Shown here in pieces: positions 54,784 to 63,464 of a stretch of DNA of 64,000 bases (positions are counted from its first letter, which is position 1; each line of letters starts with the position of its first letter). This DNA is from JBDTNQ01 sp039933635. GTDB taxonomy: Bacteria > Acidobacteriota > Vicinamibacteria > Vicinamibacterales > SCN-69-37. The stretch is taken from positions 5,510-69,509 of the forward strand of contig JBDTNQ010000009.1 of assembly GCA_039933635.1 (NCBI GenBank). Direction: 5' to 3'. The translations under genes were made by a program, and so were the position numbers. The notes beneath the pieces were generated by a model. The model saw only the letters and a list, made by a program, of their open reading frames with translations, searched no databases and was not told the DNA's origin.

Positions 54784-56124
54784 ATGACGGCAACGCGACT
54801 GCAAGTGGGCGTGGCGGTGTGCGGGCTGGCGCTGGCCGCGCCAACCCTGGCCCTGGCACAAGGGACCACGGCCACGCCGCCGACGGTCAATGCGGCGGAC
54901 ACGGCCTGGATGCTGGTGGCGGCGGCGCTCGTGCTGTTGATGACGCCCGCGCTGGCGTTCTTCTACGGTGGGCTCGTGCGTTCGAAGAACGCGCTCAACA
55001 CGATGATGATGAGCTTCATTTCGCTCGGCTTCGTGAGTGTGGCGTGGGCGCTCATCGGCTATTCGTTGGCGTTCACTCCTGGCAACAATTGGATTGGGGA
55101 CACGTCACGGTTCTTCCTCCGCGACGTCGGCGTGGACCTGCCCACGGGCATCTCCACGGCGCTGATTCCGCACACCCTGTTCATGTGCTATCAGGGCACG
55201 TTCTGCATCATCACGGCGGCACTCATCTCAGGAGCCATCGTCGAGCGCATGCGGTTCTCGGCATACGTCCTCTTCATCACGTTGTGGGCCGTGGTCGTCT
55301 ACAGTCCGGTCGCGCACTGGGTCTGGGGCGGCGGCTGGCTGGCGAAGATGGGCGCGCTCGACTTCGCAGGCGGCACGGTCGTCCACGTCAACGCGGCGGT
55401 CGCCGCGATCGTCGCCGTGCTGTGCGTTGGACCACGGCGCGACGCCAAGACCGCCGCGCTCATGCCGCACAATGTCCCGTTCGTCCTGCTCGGCGCGGGT
55501 CTGCTGTGGTTCGGTTGGTTCGGCTTCAACGCCGGCAGTGCGCTCGCCGCGAACGGCTCCGCGGCCCTGGCCTTCACGACCACCATGCTGGCGCCAGCCG
55601 GCACGCTCGTCGTCTGGACGCTGCTCGACGCGTTCCGCCAGAAGAAAGCGACGGCCGTCGGAGCGGCCACGGCCATCGTCGTCGGTCTGGTTGCCATCAC
55701 GCCGGCCGCCGGCTTCGTGAGCCCGATGAACGGTCTGCTGCTGGGAGCGATGGCTGCCGTGCCCAGCTACTTTGCGCTCGTCCTGAGAGCCAAGACCTCG
55801 TTCGATGACTCGCTCGACGTGCTCGCGGCCCATGGTGTCGGTGGGACGGTCGGCGCCCTCCTGACCGGCGTGTTCGCGCAGAAGAGCGTGAATGGACTCG
55901 CTGACGGCCTGCTCTACGGCAACCCGGGCCAGCTCGGCATTCAGGCGACGGCGGTTGCCGCGGCGATCGTCTACAGCGGCGTGATGAGCTTCATCCTGCT
56001 CAAGCTCGTCGGCATGATCTTCCCGCTCCGTGCGACCCCTGAAGCCGAGAGCGAAGGCCTCGACCAGACGGCGCACGGTGAAGAAGCGTACGTCCACTCA
56101 GGTGGCAGCATGCAGATCGGCTGA
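54784..56124 (+). CDS. amtB: Ammonium transporter (copy 3)
   Basis: 446 residues from ATG 54784, signal peptide ending ALAQ. It is the most E. coli-like copy: AADTAWMLVAAALVLLMTPALAFFYGG, gate YQGTFCIITAALISGAIVERM, pore histidines in DFAGGTVVHVNAA and LAAHGVGGTVGALLTG. The tail EAESEGLDQTAHGEEAY is the usual PII-contact sequence. The helix-5 signature YQGTF versus FQLVF in copies 1 and 2 shows that it is a different subfamily, not a recent duplicate. Confidence 0.95.
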   Translation: MTATRLQVGVAVCGLALAAPTLALAQGTTATPPTVNAADTAWMLVAAALVLLMTPALAFFYGGLVRSKNALNTMMMSFISLGFVSVAWALIGYSLAFTPGNNWIGDTSRFFLRDVGVDLPTGISTALIPHTLFMCYQGTFCIITAALISGAIVERMRFSAYVLFITLWAVVVYSPVAHWVWGGGWLAKMGALDFAGGTVVHVNAAVAAIVAVLCVGPRRDAKTAALMPHNVPFVLLGAGLLWFGWFGFNAGSALAANGSAALAFTTTMLAPAGTLVVWTLLDAFRQKKATAVGAATAIVVGLVAITPAAGFVSPMNGLLLGAMAAVPSYFALVLRAKTSFDDSLDVLAAHGVGGTVGALLTGVFAQKSVNGLADGLLYGNPGQLGIQATAVAAAIVYSGVMSFILLKLVGMIFPLRATPEAESEGLDQTAHGEEAYVHSGGSMQIG

Positions 56125-56133
56125 ATCGACCGC

Positions 56134-56170
56134 CCAGCCTGCGGACTGAGGACGGGAGTCCGCAGGCTGG
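56134..56170. terminator. Perfect 14-bp hairpin after amtB copy 3
   Basis: CCAGCCTGCGGACT (56134-56147), loop GAGGACGGG, AGTCCGCAGGCTGG (56157-56170), 9 nt after the stop codon and without a T-tract. Confidence 0.65.
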
Positions 56171-56212
56171 TAGACGGCACGGGAGTTCGTGTCCGGAGAA
56201 TTCGCGCAGACA

Positions 56213-57640
56213 ATGACTGACTCCATCGTGCCACTCCCGCTTTCCGCGTATCCCGCCACGGGCGATTCTCTCGTCGAGACGCTCATCGCGCGCGCGCATA
56301 TCGCCCCGTTCAATCTTCTGGCGACGGCGATCTTCCTGCTCGCCATCATTCACACGTTCATTGCGCCGCGATTTGCCCGCCTGGCGCACCAAATGCAGCA
56401 CGAGCACAATTTGCGTGCCCGGGCCGAGGGCCGGGCCGAGCGACCGAGTGTCCGAGCCGAAATCCTGCACTTCCTGGGTGAGGTGGAGGTGGTCTTCGGA
56501 CTCTGGGCGGCCGTTCTGCTCGTCGCCATTGCCGCTTACGCTGGGTGGCACGGCGCGGTTGTGTACTTCGACGGCACGGTCAACTACACCGAGCCCATGT
56601 TCGTCGTCGTGATCATGGCGCTTGCGTCGACGCGCCCCATCGTCGGTTTCGCGGAGAGTGCGTTGCGCCGCGTCGCCGGCCTTGGTGGCGGCACTCCGAA
56701 GGCGTGGTGGATCACGATCCTCATCGTCGGCCCACTCCTCGGCTCGTTCGTCACCGAGCCAGCGGCGATGACGATCTGCGCGCTCCTGCTCGGCCGGCAG
56801 TTCTACGAACGACAGCCGAGCGAGCGATTGAAGTACGCGACGCTGGGTCTGCTATTCGTGAACGTCTCGGTCGGGGGAACGCTCACCCATTTTGCCGCGC
56901 CGCCGGTGCTCATGGTGGCGCGGCCCTGGAACTGGGACCTCGCGTTCATGTGGACGCACATCGGCTGGCGTGCGGTGATCGGCATTCTCCTATCGACCGG
57001 CCTCTACGCGCTGATGTTCCGCTCGGAACTAAACCGCCTGGGTGCAAGACCGCTTGCCTCGGAAGATCCGGATCCACTCGACACCGAAACCCCAGACGCT
57101 CCGCTCCTGCCAGTGCCGGCCTGGCTGACGGCCCTGCACGTCGCGTTCATGGCGTGGACGGTGGTGACGGCGCACTCGCCGTCGCTGTTCATCGGCGGAT
57201 TCTTGTTCTTTCTCGGCGTCGCGAAGGCCACGTCCGCGTATCAGGGGCCGATAGAGCTGAAGACACCGCTGCTCGTCGGGTTCTTCCTGGCCGGGCTCGT
57301 CATTCACGGCGGACTCCAGGCCTGGTGGATCGCGCCTGTTCTCGGCCGCCTCGACGAAGTGCCCCTGTTCCTCGCCGCGACGGGACTGACGGCGTTCAAC
57401 GACAACGCCTTGATCACGTACCTCGCGACACTCGTGCCTGACATGACCGACCCCCTGAAGCTGGCGGTCGTGCGGGGCGCGGTGCTTGGCGGCGGGTTGA
57501 CGGTCATCGCGAATGCGCCCAACCCGGCGGGGCAGGCGCTGCTGGCCCGCTACTTTGGCGGCGCCGTCTCACCGCTGTGGCTCCTCGCGGCCGCCGCAGG
57601 GCCCACGTTCGTGACGGGACTGATCTTCCTCCTGATCTGA
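56213..57640 (+). CDS. Putative Na+/H+ antiporter (PF07399 type)
   Basis: 475 residues from ATG 56213; GTG 56189 would add 8. About 10-12 membrane helices: PFNLLATAIFLLAIIHTFIAP, HFLGEVEVVFGLWAAVLLVAI, ITILIVGPLLGSFVTEPAAM, LTHFAAPPVLMVARPWNWD, LTAFNDNALITYLATLVPD. These match the putative Na+/H+ antiporter family of the ion-transporter superfamily. It follows amtB copy 3 after the hairpin. A role in balancing protons during ammonium uptake is possible but only suggested by position. Confidence 0.78.
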   Translation: MTDSIVPLPLSAYPATGDSLVETLIARAHIAPFNLLATAIFLLAIIHTFIAPRFARLAHQMQHEHNLRARAEGRAERPSVRAEILHFLGEVEVVFGLWAAVLLVAIAAYAGWHGAVVYFDGTVNYTEPMFVVVIMALASTRPIVGFAESALRRVAGLGGGTPKAWWITILIVGPLLGSFVTEPAAMTICALLLGRQFYERQPSERLKYATLGLLFVNVSVGGTLTHFAAPPVLMVARPWNWDLAFMWTHIGWRAVIGILLSTGLYALMFRSELNRLGARPLASEDPDPLDTETPDAPLLPVPAWLTALHVAFMAWTVVTAHSPSLFIGGFLFFLGVAKATSAYQGPIELKTPLLVGFFLAGLVIHGGLQAWWIAPVLGRLDEVPLFLAATGLTAFNDNALITYLATLVPDMTDPLKLAVVRGAVLGGGLTVIANAPNPAGQALLARYFGGAVSPLWLLAAAAGPTFVTGLIFLLI

Positions 57641-57656
57641 GAGGCGATCCTGGGCG

Positions 57657-58886
57657 CTACGCCGGCGCGTCCGCGAGCTGCTGCGCGAGCTGATGCAGGA
57701 ACAACCCGACGTCCGTCACCAGACCGACGGTCTGGGACGATCCGCGATCGGCCAGCTTCGTGACGACGGCCGGATTGATATCGACGCACACGACGGGCAC
57801 CCAAGCGGGCAGCATGTTGCCCACGCCAATGCCGTGCAGCATCGTCGACAGCACGATCACCATGCCGGCGTCCGTGAGCGCGGTGGTGTAAGCATCCTGC
57901 GCCTCGACGATGTCCCGGATGGTGTCGACGATGGGACCGTCGTCGCGGATGCTGCCGGCGAGAACGTAGGTGACGCCGGCCTTGACGCACTCGCGCATGA
58001 TGCCGGCCTTGAGGACGCCGGTGTCGACGGCCGCGCGGATGGATCCGGCGCGGTTGATCGCGTTGATCGCGCGCATGTGATGGCGATGGCCGCCAGGGAC
58101 GGGCGTGCCGGACTCGAGGTCGAGACCGAGCGACGTGCCGAACAGGCACAGCTCGGCGTCGTGCGCGGCGAGGGCGTTGCCCGCCAGGAGCACGTCGACA
58201 TAGCCGCGACGGATGAGGTCGCCAAAGTACTGCGCGCCGCCCGTGTGGATGACCACCGGTCCGGCGACGAACACGATGCGGCCCCCGCGAGCCTTCACGT
58301 CGCGAATCGTGCGCGCGATGCGCGCCACGCTGGCCTCCACGCGGCGCTCGGATGACACCTCGTTGCTCATGAACGAGAAGTCCGCACGGTCGCGCTCGCG
58401 GAACTCCGGCGTCACGCGGATGCCTTCGAGGCCGCAGACCACGCGATCGCCGTCCTTGAGATCGCGCAGCTTCCGGCACGTGGCGCGGCCGTCGGCGATG
58501 ACGAGCGCGGCATCCATGCGCTGACGCTGGACCTCCACCCATTCGCCGCCCAGCCGGACCTGGGTCCGCTGGTTGGTCGTCGAGTAGAAATCCTCCGGCG
58601 CGCAGCCGTCGCGGTCGACCGCGCGGACGAGGGCATCCTTTTCGCCCACGGCGTGGCAGCCGTAGGGGAGCAGGTCCTCGATCAGGCGCGCCAGAGAGCC
58701 TTGATCCGGTGCCGAGACCTTGAGGGTCAGCTTCGAAAAATCGTCGTTCGTCCGGCCCAGTTCGAAGTGCAGCACCTCGAAGTCGCCGCCGCGATCGATG
58801 ACGTGGTCGAAGATCGATTTCAGCAGCTGCGAGTCGACGAGGTGACCCTCGGCGGAGACGATGGCGTTCGCCCGCGTGTCGTTCAT
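57657..58886 (-). CDS. LOR/SDH-family protein, probable ornithine cyclodeaminase (TIGR00300 type)
   Basis: 409 residues. The N-terminal LOR/SDH region begins SAEGHLVDSQLLKSIFDHVIDRGGDFEVLHF and FSKLTLKVSAPD; VVIHTGGAQYFGDLIRRGYVDVLLAGNALAAHD and STMLHGIGVGNMLPAWVPVVCVDINP are blocks of the TIGR00300 family. Related proteins include the archaeal ornithine cyclodeaminase and the C-terminal half of cyanobacterial AgrE/ArgZ; here the arginine-dihydrolase N-domain is absent. The likely reaction is ornithine to proline plus ammonia with NAD+. Its place beside three ammonium transporters suits nitrogen recycling. Confidence 0.75.
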   Translation of the reverse strand: MNDTRANAIVSAEGHLVDSQLLKSIFDHVIDRGGDFEVLHFELGRTNDDFSKLTLKVSAPDQGSLARLIEDLLPYGCHAVGEKDALVRAVDRDGCAPEDFYSTTNQRTQVRLGGEWVEVQRQRMDAALVIADGRATCRKLRDLKDGDRVVCGLEGIRVTPEFRERDRADFSFMSNEVSSERRVEASVARIARTIRDVKARGGRIVFVAGPVVIHTGGAQYFGDLIRRGYVDVLLAGNALAAHDAELCLFGTSLGLDLESGTPVPGGHRHHMRAINAINRAGSIRAAVDTGVLKAGIMRECVKAGVTYVLAGSIRDDGPIVDTIRDIVEAQDAYTTALTDAGMVIVLSTMLHGIGVGNMLPAWVPVVCVDINPAVVTKLADRGSSQTVGLVTDVGLFLHQLAQQLADAPA

Positions 58887-58899
58887 GATGGCGAAAAGT

Positions 58900-60099
58900 C
58901 TATCGTGTCCGGGTTGCCGCGGTCTGACGCGCGGTCGGCAGGTCCGGCAGGAAGGCGGTCAGGAGGCCGATTGCGGGCAGAACCGCGCAGATGCGGAAGA
59001 CGATGTCCAGTCCGACCACATCCGCCAGTTTGCCCAGCGCCGCCGCCCCCAGGCCGCCGATACCGAACGCGAACCCGAAGAACAGCCCGGCGATGAGCCC
59101 GACGCGACCGGGCAGCAGCTCCTGCGCGTACACCAGGATGGCGGAAAAGGCCGACGAGATGATCAGGCCGATCGCCACGCTGAGGATGGCGGTCCACGTC
59201 AACGAGGCGTACGGCAGCAGCAGGGAGAAGGGGAGCACGCCAAGAATTGAGACCCAGATCACGGCCTTACGGCCGATGCGGTCTCCAATAGGCCCGCCGG
59301 CGAACGTGCCAATGGCTACCGCCGCCAGGAACGCGAAGAGATGCAGCTGTGCCTGCTGGATCGACACACCAAAGCGGTGAATCAGGAAGAACGTGTAGTA
59401 GTTCGTGAGGCTGCTCAAGTAGATGAACTTCGAGAACACGAGCGCGACGAGAATGATGAGGGACCGCCGCACGTCCCCGGACGAGACTGATGGATGCCGT
59501 GCCGTGCTGCCTGGGGCCGTTGATTGCCGAGCCTCCGCATGCCACGCGCCGATCCGCCAGAGCATCACGATGCCCACAAAGCCCACGATGCTGAACCAGC
59601 CGATGCTGCGACGGCCGTGGGGCAGCACCACGAACGCGGCGAGCAGGGGACCGAGCGACGAGCCCAGGTTGCCGCCGGTCTGGAACAGGGACTGCGCCAG
59701 ACCGTGGCGTCCGCCCGACGCGGCGCGCGCGATTCGCGAAGACTCGGGGTGGAAGATGGCCGAGCCGACGCCAATCAGCGCGGCGGCACCCACGAGCATC
59801 GCGAAGCGATGGGCGAACGCGAGCAGGAGCAGGCCCACGAAGGTGATGGCCATGCCGAACGCCAGTGCGTGGGGCCGTGGACGACGGTCGAGCACGTGAC
59901 CCACCAGCGGTTGCAGCAACGACGCTGTCAGTTGGTTCGCGAGGGTCAGCAGTCCGATCTGCCAGAAGTCCAACCGAAAGTCGTCCTTGAGCATCGGATA
60001 GATGGCGGGCAGCAGCGATTGCAGCAGGTCATTGATCAGGTGACCCGCGCTGACGGCGATGAGCACGGCGACGACGGTGCGGTGGTGTGAAGTGGACAC
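58900..60099 (-). CDS. MFS transporter, Fsr-like
   Basis: 399 residues from GTG 60099 (VSTSHHRTVVAVLIAVSAGHLINDLLQ in part); the longer reading from 60207 adds 36 Ser/Arg-rich residues unlikely to be coding. About 12 membrane helices. SAGHLINDLLQSLLPAIYPML, TASLLQPLVGHVLDRRPRP and GVGSAIFHPESSRIARAASGG are the fosmidomycin-resistance (Fsr) subgroup signatures. An efflux function is likely; the natural substrate is unknown. It ends 13 nt upstream of the start of the LOR/SDH gene on the same strand, so the two may be co-transcribed. Confidence 0.85.
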   Translation of the reverse strand: MSTSHHRTVVAVLIAVSAGHLINDLLQSLLPAIYPMLKDDFRLDFWQIGLLTLANQLTASLLQPLVGHVLDRRPRPHALAFGMAITFVGLLLLAFAHRFAMLVGAAALIGVGSAIFHPESSRIARAASGGRHGLAQSLFQTGGNLGSSLGPLLAAFVVLPHGRRSIGWFSIVGFVGIVMLWRIGAWHAEARQSTAPGSTARHPSVSSGDVRRSLIILVALVFSKFIYLSSLTNYYTFFLIHRFGVSIQQAQLHLFAFLAAVAIGTFAGGPIGDRIGRKAVIWVSILGVLPFSLLLPYASLTWTAILSVAIGLIISSAFSAILVYAQELLPGRVGLIAGLFFGFAFGIGGLGAAALGKLADVVGLDIVFRICAVLPAIGLLTAFLPDLPTARQTAATRTR

Positions 60100-60180
60100 G
60101 GAGGGGCCAGTAGTGATGAGTGAGCAGAAGTCACGTGACGAACGGCTGGACCGTTGACGGAAGGGCGCCTGGGACCTGAT

Positions 60181-60238
60181 CGAATCATCGATCCTCCGAT
60201 CCGGCAACCCGATGATCCGATTACCCGCTGAACCGATG
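60181..60238. repeat. CCGAT-type microrepeats in the MFS-moaA gap
   Basis: Imperfect tandem units with the core CCGAT or CGATNN (ATCATCGATCCTCCGATCC, then ACCCGATGATCCGATTACCC, then AACCGATG) fill the gap between the MFS gene and the moaA stop. No gene is present in 60100-60240. Confidence 0.5.
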
Positions 60239-60240
60239 TT

Positions 60241-61266
60241 TCAGCCGCCCCTCGTATGCATCTCCAGATGCGCGTCCTTCTTCAGGGCGCGGACGGGAAT
60301 GTAGACGCCGCGATCGCGGACGGACTGGCGTTCTTCGGCGCCGCGATCCGCACGACTCTCCCACACGGCGCGGACGAGGCGATGCATCGTCTCTGCTGAC
60401 GCGCCCGCGCGGAGCGGGCGACGAAGATCGGTGCCGTGTTGCGCGTACAGGCAGAGCAGCATCACGCCATCGGCGGTGAGCCGCAGACGATCACACGTCC
60501 GGCAGAAGGGCTGCGACGTCGACGCGATGATGCCGAAGGTCTGGCCGCTCTCGAGGCGGAAGCGCTCGGCCGGTGCGCTGGAATCGGGTGCGCTCAACGG
60601 CGTGATGGGGCCGCGGTCCGCGGTGATGGCTGCGAGCATCTCGCTGCGGGACACCACCTTCTCGGGCAGCCAGTCGATCGCGCCGCCGACGTCCATGTAC
60701 TCGATGAACCGGATTTCCGCGCGGACCTGGTGCGCGAAGGCCAACAGCGGCAGCAGTTCGTCGTCGTTGTCACCGCGCGTGATGACGGAATCGATCTTCA
60801 CGTCCGTGAAGCCGGCACGTTGCGCGGCCTCGAGGCCGGCGAGAACCCGCGGCAGGGCATCGACGCGCGTCAACCGCTGGAAGCGATCGGGCTGGAGCGT
60901 GTCGAGGCTCACCGTGAGCCGATGGAGCCCGGCCTCCCGCAGTGGGCCGGCGGCGTCGTCCAAGAGCAGGCCGTTGGTCGTGAGGGCCAGGTCGGTCAGC
61001 CACGGCTTACGGGCCAGGCTCGCCACGAGGGATGGCAGGTCTCGGCGGAGCAGGGGTTCTCCGCCGGTCAGTCGCACGCGCTGGACGCCCGCTTCGGCGA
61101 ACACATCGGCGAGGGCGCCGATCTCCTCGAACGTCAGCAAATCCTGACGATCCAGCCAGACGTATTCCTCCTGCGGCATGCAGTAGTGGCAGCGCAGATT
61201 GCAGCGATCCGTCACGGAAATCCGGAGCGTGCCGAGGGGACGGCCGAAGGCGTCGGTCGCGGGCAT
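60241..61266 (-). CDS. moaA: GTP 3',8-cyclase (molybdenum cofactor step 1)
   Basis: 341 residues from ATG 61266. The radical SAM motif is CNLRCHYC (DRCNLRCHYCMPQEEYVW), followed by VRLTGGEPLLRRDL. The second 4Fe-4S cluster is in FCRTCDRLRLTADGVMLLCL. The protein ends in GG, the conserved C-terminal tail needed for catalysis. MoaA converts GTP to 3',8-cyclo-GTP. The molybdoenzyme MsrP is encoded 31 kb away. No other moa gene is nearby. Confidence 0.95.
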   Translation of the reverse strand: MPATDAFGRPLGTLRISVTDRCNLRCHYCMPQEEYVWLDRQDLLTFEEIGALADVFAEAGVQRVRLTGGEPLLRRDLPSLVASLARKPWLTDLALTTNGLLLDDAAGPLREAGLHRLTVSLDTLQPDRFQRLTRVDALPRVLAGLEAAQRAGFTDVKIDSVITRGDNDDELLPLLAFAHQVRAEIRFIEYMDVGGAIDWLPEKVVSRSEMLAAITADRGPITPLSAPDSSAPAERFRLESGQTFGIIASTSQPFCRTCDRLRLTADGVMLLCLYAQHGTDLRRPLRAGASAETMHRLVRAVWESRADRGAEERQSVRDRGVYIPVRALKKDAHLEMHTRGG

Positions 61267-61324
61267 CGGGACGATTATCGCATCGGTCACACGAGCCCCG
61301 TGCGCCTCGATGCACCGGTGGCAT

Positions 61325-61353
61325 TTGACGGCGGAACTTAAACACGTGTTTAA
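61325..61353 (+). promoter_or_regulatory. Promoter of the efflux operon with 16-bp palindromic operator
   Basis: TTAAACACGTGTTTAA (61338-61353) is a perfect palindrome of the size and symmetry usual for TetR-family operators. It overlaps the spacer and -10 (GTTTAA, 61348-61353) of a promoter whose -35 is TTGACG (61325-61330), with a 17-bp spacer. Binding would block transcription of the HlyD-ABC operon. No TetR gene is within the window. Confidence 0.65.
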
Positions 61354-61425
61354 TTCGTCTGTTTGAACTCGCGCGTCGACGCCGGCAGGCGGCGTCCTTT
61401 CCCGCGCCACTGGAGACTGCACCCC

Positions 61426-62475
61426 ATGCGACGCCGAGCTGTTCGAATCGGCCTCCTCCTTGCCCTCATCGTCGCCGCCGGCGTGTATTACGCCCTGCGG
61501 GCACGACAGCCCGTCCTCGCGCTGACCGGTCTTGTCACCACGGACGACGTCATCGTGAGCGCCCAGGTCGCGGGCCGCATCACTGAATTGGCCGTTGAGC
61601 CGGGGCAGGCCGTCACGCTCGACCAACGCCTGGCGGTGCTCGCGCCCGACGAACTGCGGGCCGATTCGGCGTACTACGGTCACGTGGTCGACAGCAGCAC
61701 GGCAGGTATTCAGCAGAACCAGGCCGCGCTGCGACTCCAGCGGCAGCAGACCGGCGCGGAAGTGCATCAGGCTGAAGCAACCCTGGCCGCGGCTGAAGCC
61801 TCGATGGCGGCGGCCACCGCGGATCTCGACAACGCCCGGCTCGTCTATCAGCGGAGCCAGCAATTGCAGAAGAGCGGCCTCGCCTCGGGCGAGACGTTCG
61901 ACCAGGCGCGCACGGCATTCGAATCATCGCAGGCGCGTGTCCGTGCCCTCGATCGCCAGGCGGAGGCGGCCCGTGCCGCGGTCGCCCTGGCGCGGGCCAA
62001 CGCCGAACAGGTGGCGGTCCGCGAAGGCCAGTTGGCGGCCAGTCGCGCCGACTCCGCGGCGGCGGTTGCGCAACGCGACAAGGCCGCGGTGCGGCTCGGG
62101 TACGCCGAGGTGCGCGCCCCGATCGCGGGCATCGTCGATGTGCGTGCGGCGCGGCAGGGCGAGGTCGTGAGTGTCGGACAGCCCATCGTCACCCTGATCA
62201 ATCCCGATGATCTGTGGGTCCGCGTTGATATCGAGGAAACCTACATCGACCGCGTGAAGCTCGGCGATCACCTGCCCGTGACGTTGCCGTCAGGTGACGT
62301 CCGCGAAGGGACCGTGTTCTATCGCGCCGTGGACGGCGGCTTTGCGACTCAACGAGACGTCAGCCGCACCAAGCGGGACATTCGGACCTTCGAAGTCCGG
62401 CTGCGCGTGCCCGACCCCGAACATCGCCTCGCTGTCGGGATGACCGCCTACGTGAGCTTCACGGTGCCGAAGTAG
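61426..62475 (+). CDS. HlyD-family membrane fusion protein
   Basis: 349 residues from ATG 61426, with GGAG at 61412-61415. One N-terminal membrane anchor (VRIGLLLALIVAAGVYYAL) precedes a lipoyl half-motif (VTTDDVIVSAQVAGRITELAV), a long Ala/Gln-rich coiled-coil hairpin (about residues 85-225) and the second half (VRAPIAGIVDVRAARQGEVV), then the beta-barrel domain. It would link the inner-membrane ABC transporter to an outer-membrane channel, as YbhG does. It is first in an operon with an ATPase (2-nt gap) and a permease. Confidence 0.9.
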   Translation: MRRRAVRIGLLLALIVAAGVYYALRARQPVLALTGLVTTDDVIVSAQVAGRITELAVEPGQAVTLDQRLAVLAPDELRADSAYYGHVVDSSTAGIQQNQAALRLQRQQTGAEVHQAEATLAAAEASMAAATADLDNARLVYQRSQQLQKSGLASGETFDQARTAFESSQARVRALDRQAEAARAAVALARANAEQVAVREGQLAASRADSAAAVAQRDKAAVRLGYAEVRAPIAGIVDVRAARQGEVVSVGQPIVTLINPDDLWVRVDIEETYIDRVKLGDHLPVTLPSGDVREGTVFYRAVDGGFATQRDVSRTKRDIRTFEVRLRVPDPEHRLAVGMTAYVSFTVPK

Positions 62476-62477
62476 TC

Positions 62478-63461
62478 ATGGTCGCCATCGATGTCCGGGG
62501 GCTCGTCAAGCAGTTCGGGGATTTCACCGCCGTCAAAGGCGTGTCGTTTGCCGTCGAACAGGGCGAGGTGTTCGGACTGCTGGGGCCGAACGGTGCGGGC
62601 AAATCCACGCTGATCCGCATGATGACGACCCTGATTGCACCGACGGCCGGGTCCGCGACGGTGAGCGGCTGCGACATCGTGAAGGATCCGGACGGTGTCC
62701 GGCGCGCGATTGGCGTCATTCCCCAGGCGATGACGAGCGATCTGGACCTGACCGTCCGCGAAAACCTCATCATCTACGCGAAGCTCCATGAGGTGCCCCG
62801 GGAGCGGCGCAACAAGCTCATCCCGGAACTGCTGGCCTCCGTCGAGCTGTCGGACTGGGCCGACAAGCTCGTCAAGAACCTCTCGGGCGGCATGCGGCGT
62901 CGCGTGGAAATCGCGCGTGGTCTCGTGCACGAGCCCCGCGTGTTCTTCCTCGACGAGCCGACCACCGGACTCGACCCGGTGTCGCGCGTCGCCGTGTGGG
63001 AAATGCTCCAGAAGATCCGCCAGGAACGCAGCCTCACCATTCTCGTGACGACGCACTACATGGACGAGGCGGATCGCCTGTGCGACCGGATCGCCATCGT
63101 CGACCATGGGGAACTCAAGGCACTGGATTCGCCGGCGATGCTCAAGGCGTCGATCGCGGGCCGCAACGTGCTGGAGGTGAGCTTCTCATCCGTGCCCGAC
63201 GTCTGGGAGACGCGCCTGGCGGCGCTGCCCGGCGTGTCGTCGGTCAGCCGGCACGACGCCGTCTTCCGGCTCGACTCCGACAACGGCCCCGCGACGACGC
63301 AGGCGCTTGTGGATCTCGTGCGGAGTGTCGGCATCACGATGCAGTCGCTCTCGGTCCAGAGCACGACGCTCGATGACGTGTTCGTCCACTATGCGGGCCG
63401 GAACCTGCGCGACGCGCTGCAGGCGCCAGCGCCCCGCGATTTCTCGTTTGGAAGGCGGTAG
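62478..63461 (+). CDS. ABC transporter ATP-binding protein (ABC-2 type, DrrA/YbhF-like)
   Basis: 327 residues. Walker A GLLGPNGAGKSTLIRMM (about 36-52), Q-loop VIPQAMTSDLDLTVRENL, ABC signature LSGGMRRRVEIARGLVH, Walker B VFFLDEPTTGLDPVSR and switch His in LVTTHYMDEADRLCDR. The C-terminal extension (STTLDDVFVHYAGRNLRDAL) is typical of ABC-2 drug exporters. It energises the permease encoded 3 nt downstream. The short Walker A to signature spacing is normal for this group. Confidence 0.95.
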   Translation: MVAIDVRGLVKQFGDFTAVKGVSFAVEQGEVFGLLGPNGAGKSTLIRMMTTLIAPTAGSATVSGCDIVKDPDGVRRAIGVIPQAMTSDLDLTVRENLIIYAKLHEVPRERRNKLIPELLASVELSDWADKLVKNLSGGMRRRVEIARGLVHEPRVFFLDEPTTGLDPVSRVAVWEMLQKIRQERSLTILVTTHYMDEADRLCDRIAIVDHGELKALDSPAMLKASIAGRNVLEVSFSSVPDVWETRLAALPGVSSVSRHDAVFRLDSDNGPATTQALVDLVRSVGITMQSLSVQSTTLDDVFVHYAGRNLRDALQAPAPRDFSFGRR

Positions 63462-63464
63462 AGG

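Noticed and set aside
60100..60207. N-terminal extension of the Fsr-like MFS protein
   Set aside because: The extra 36 residues are Ser/Arg-rich and unlike the family; GTG 60099 begins right before the first membrane helix.
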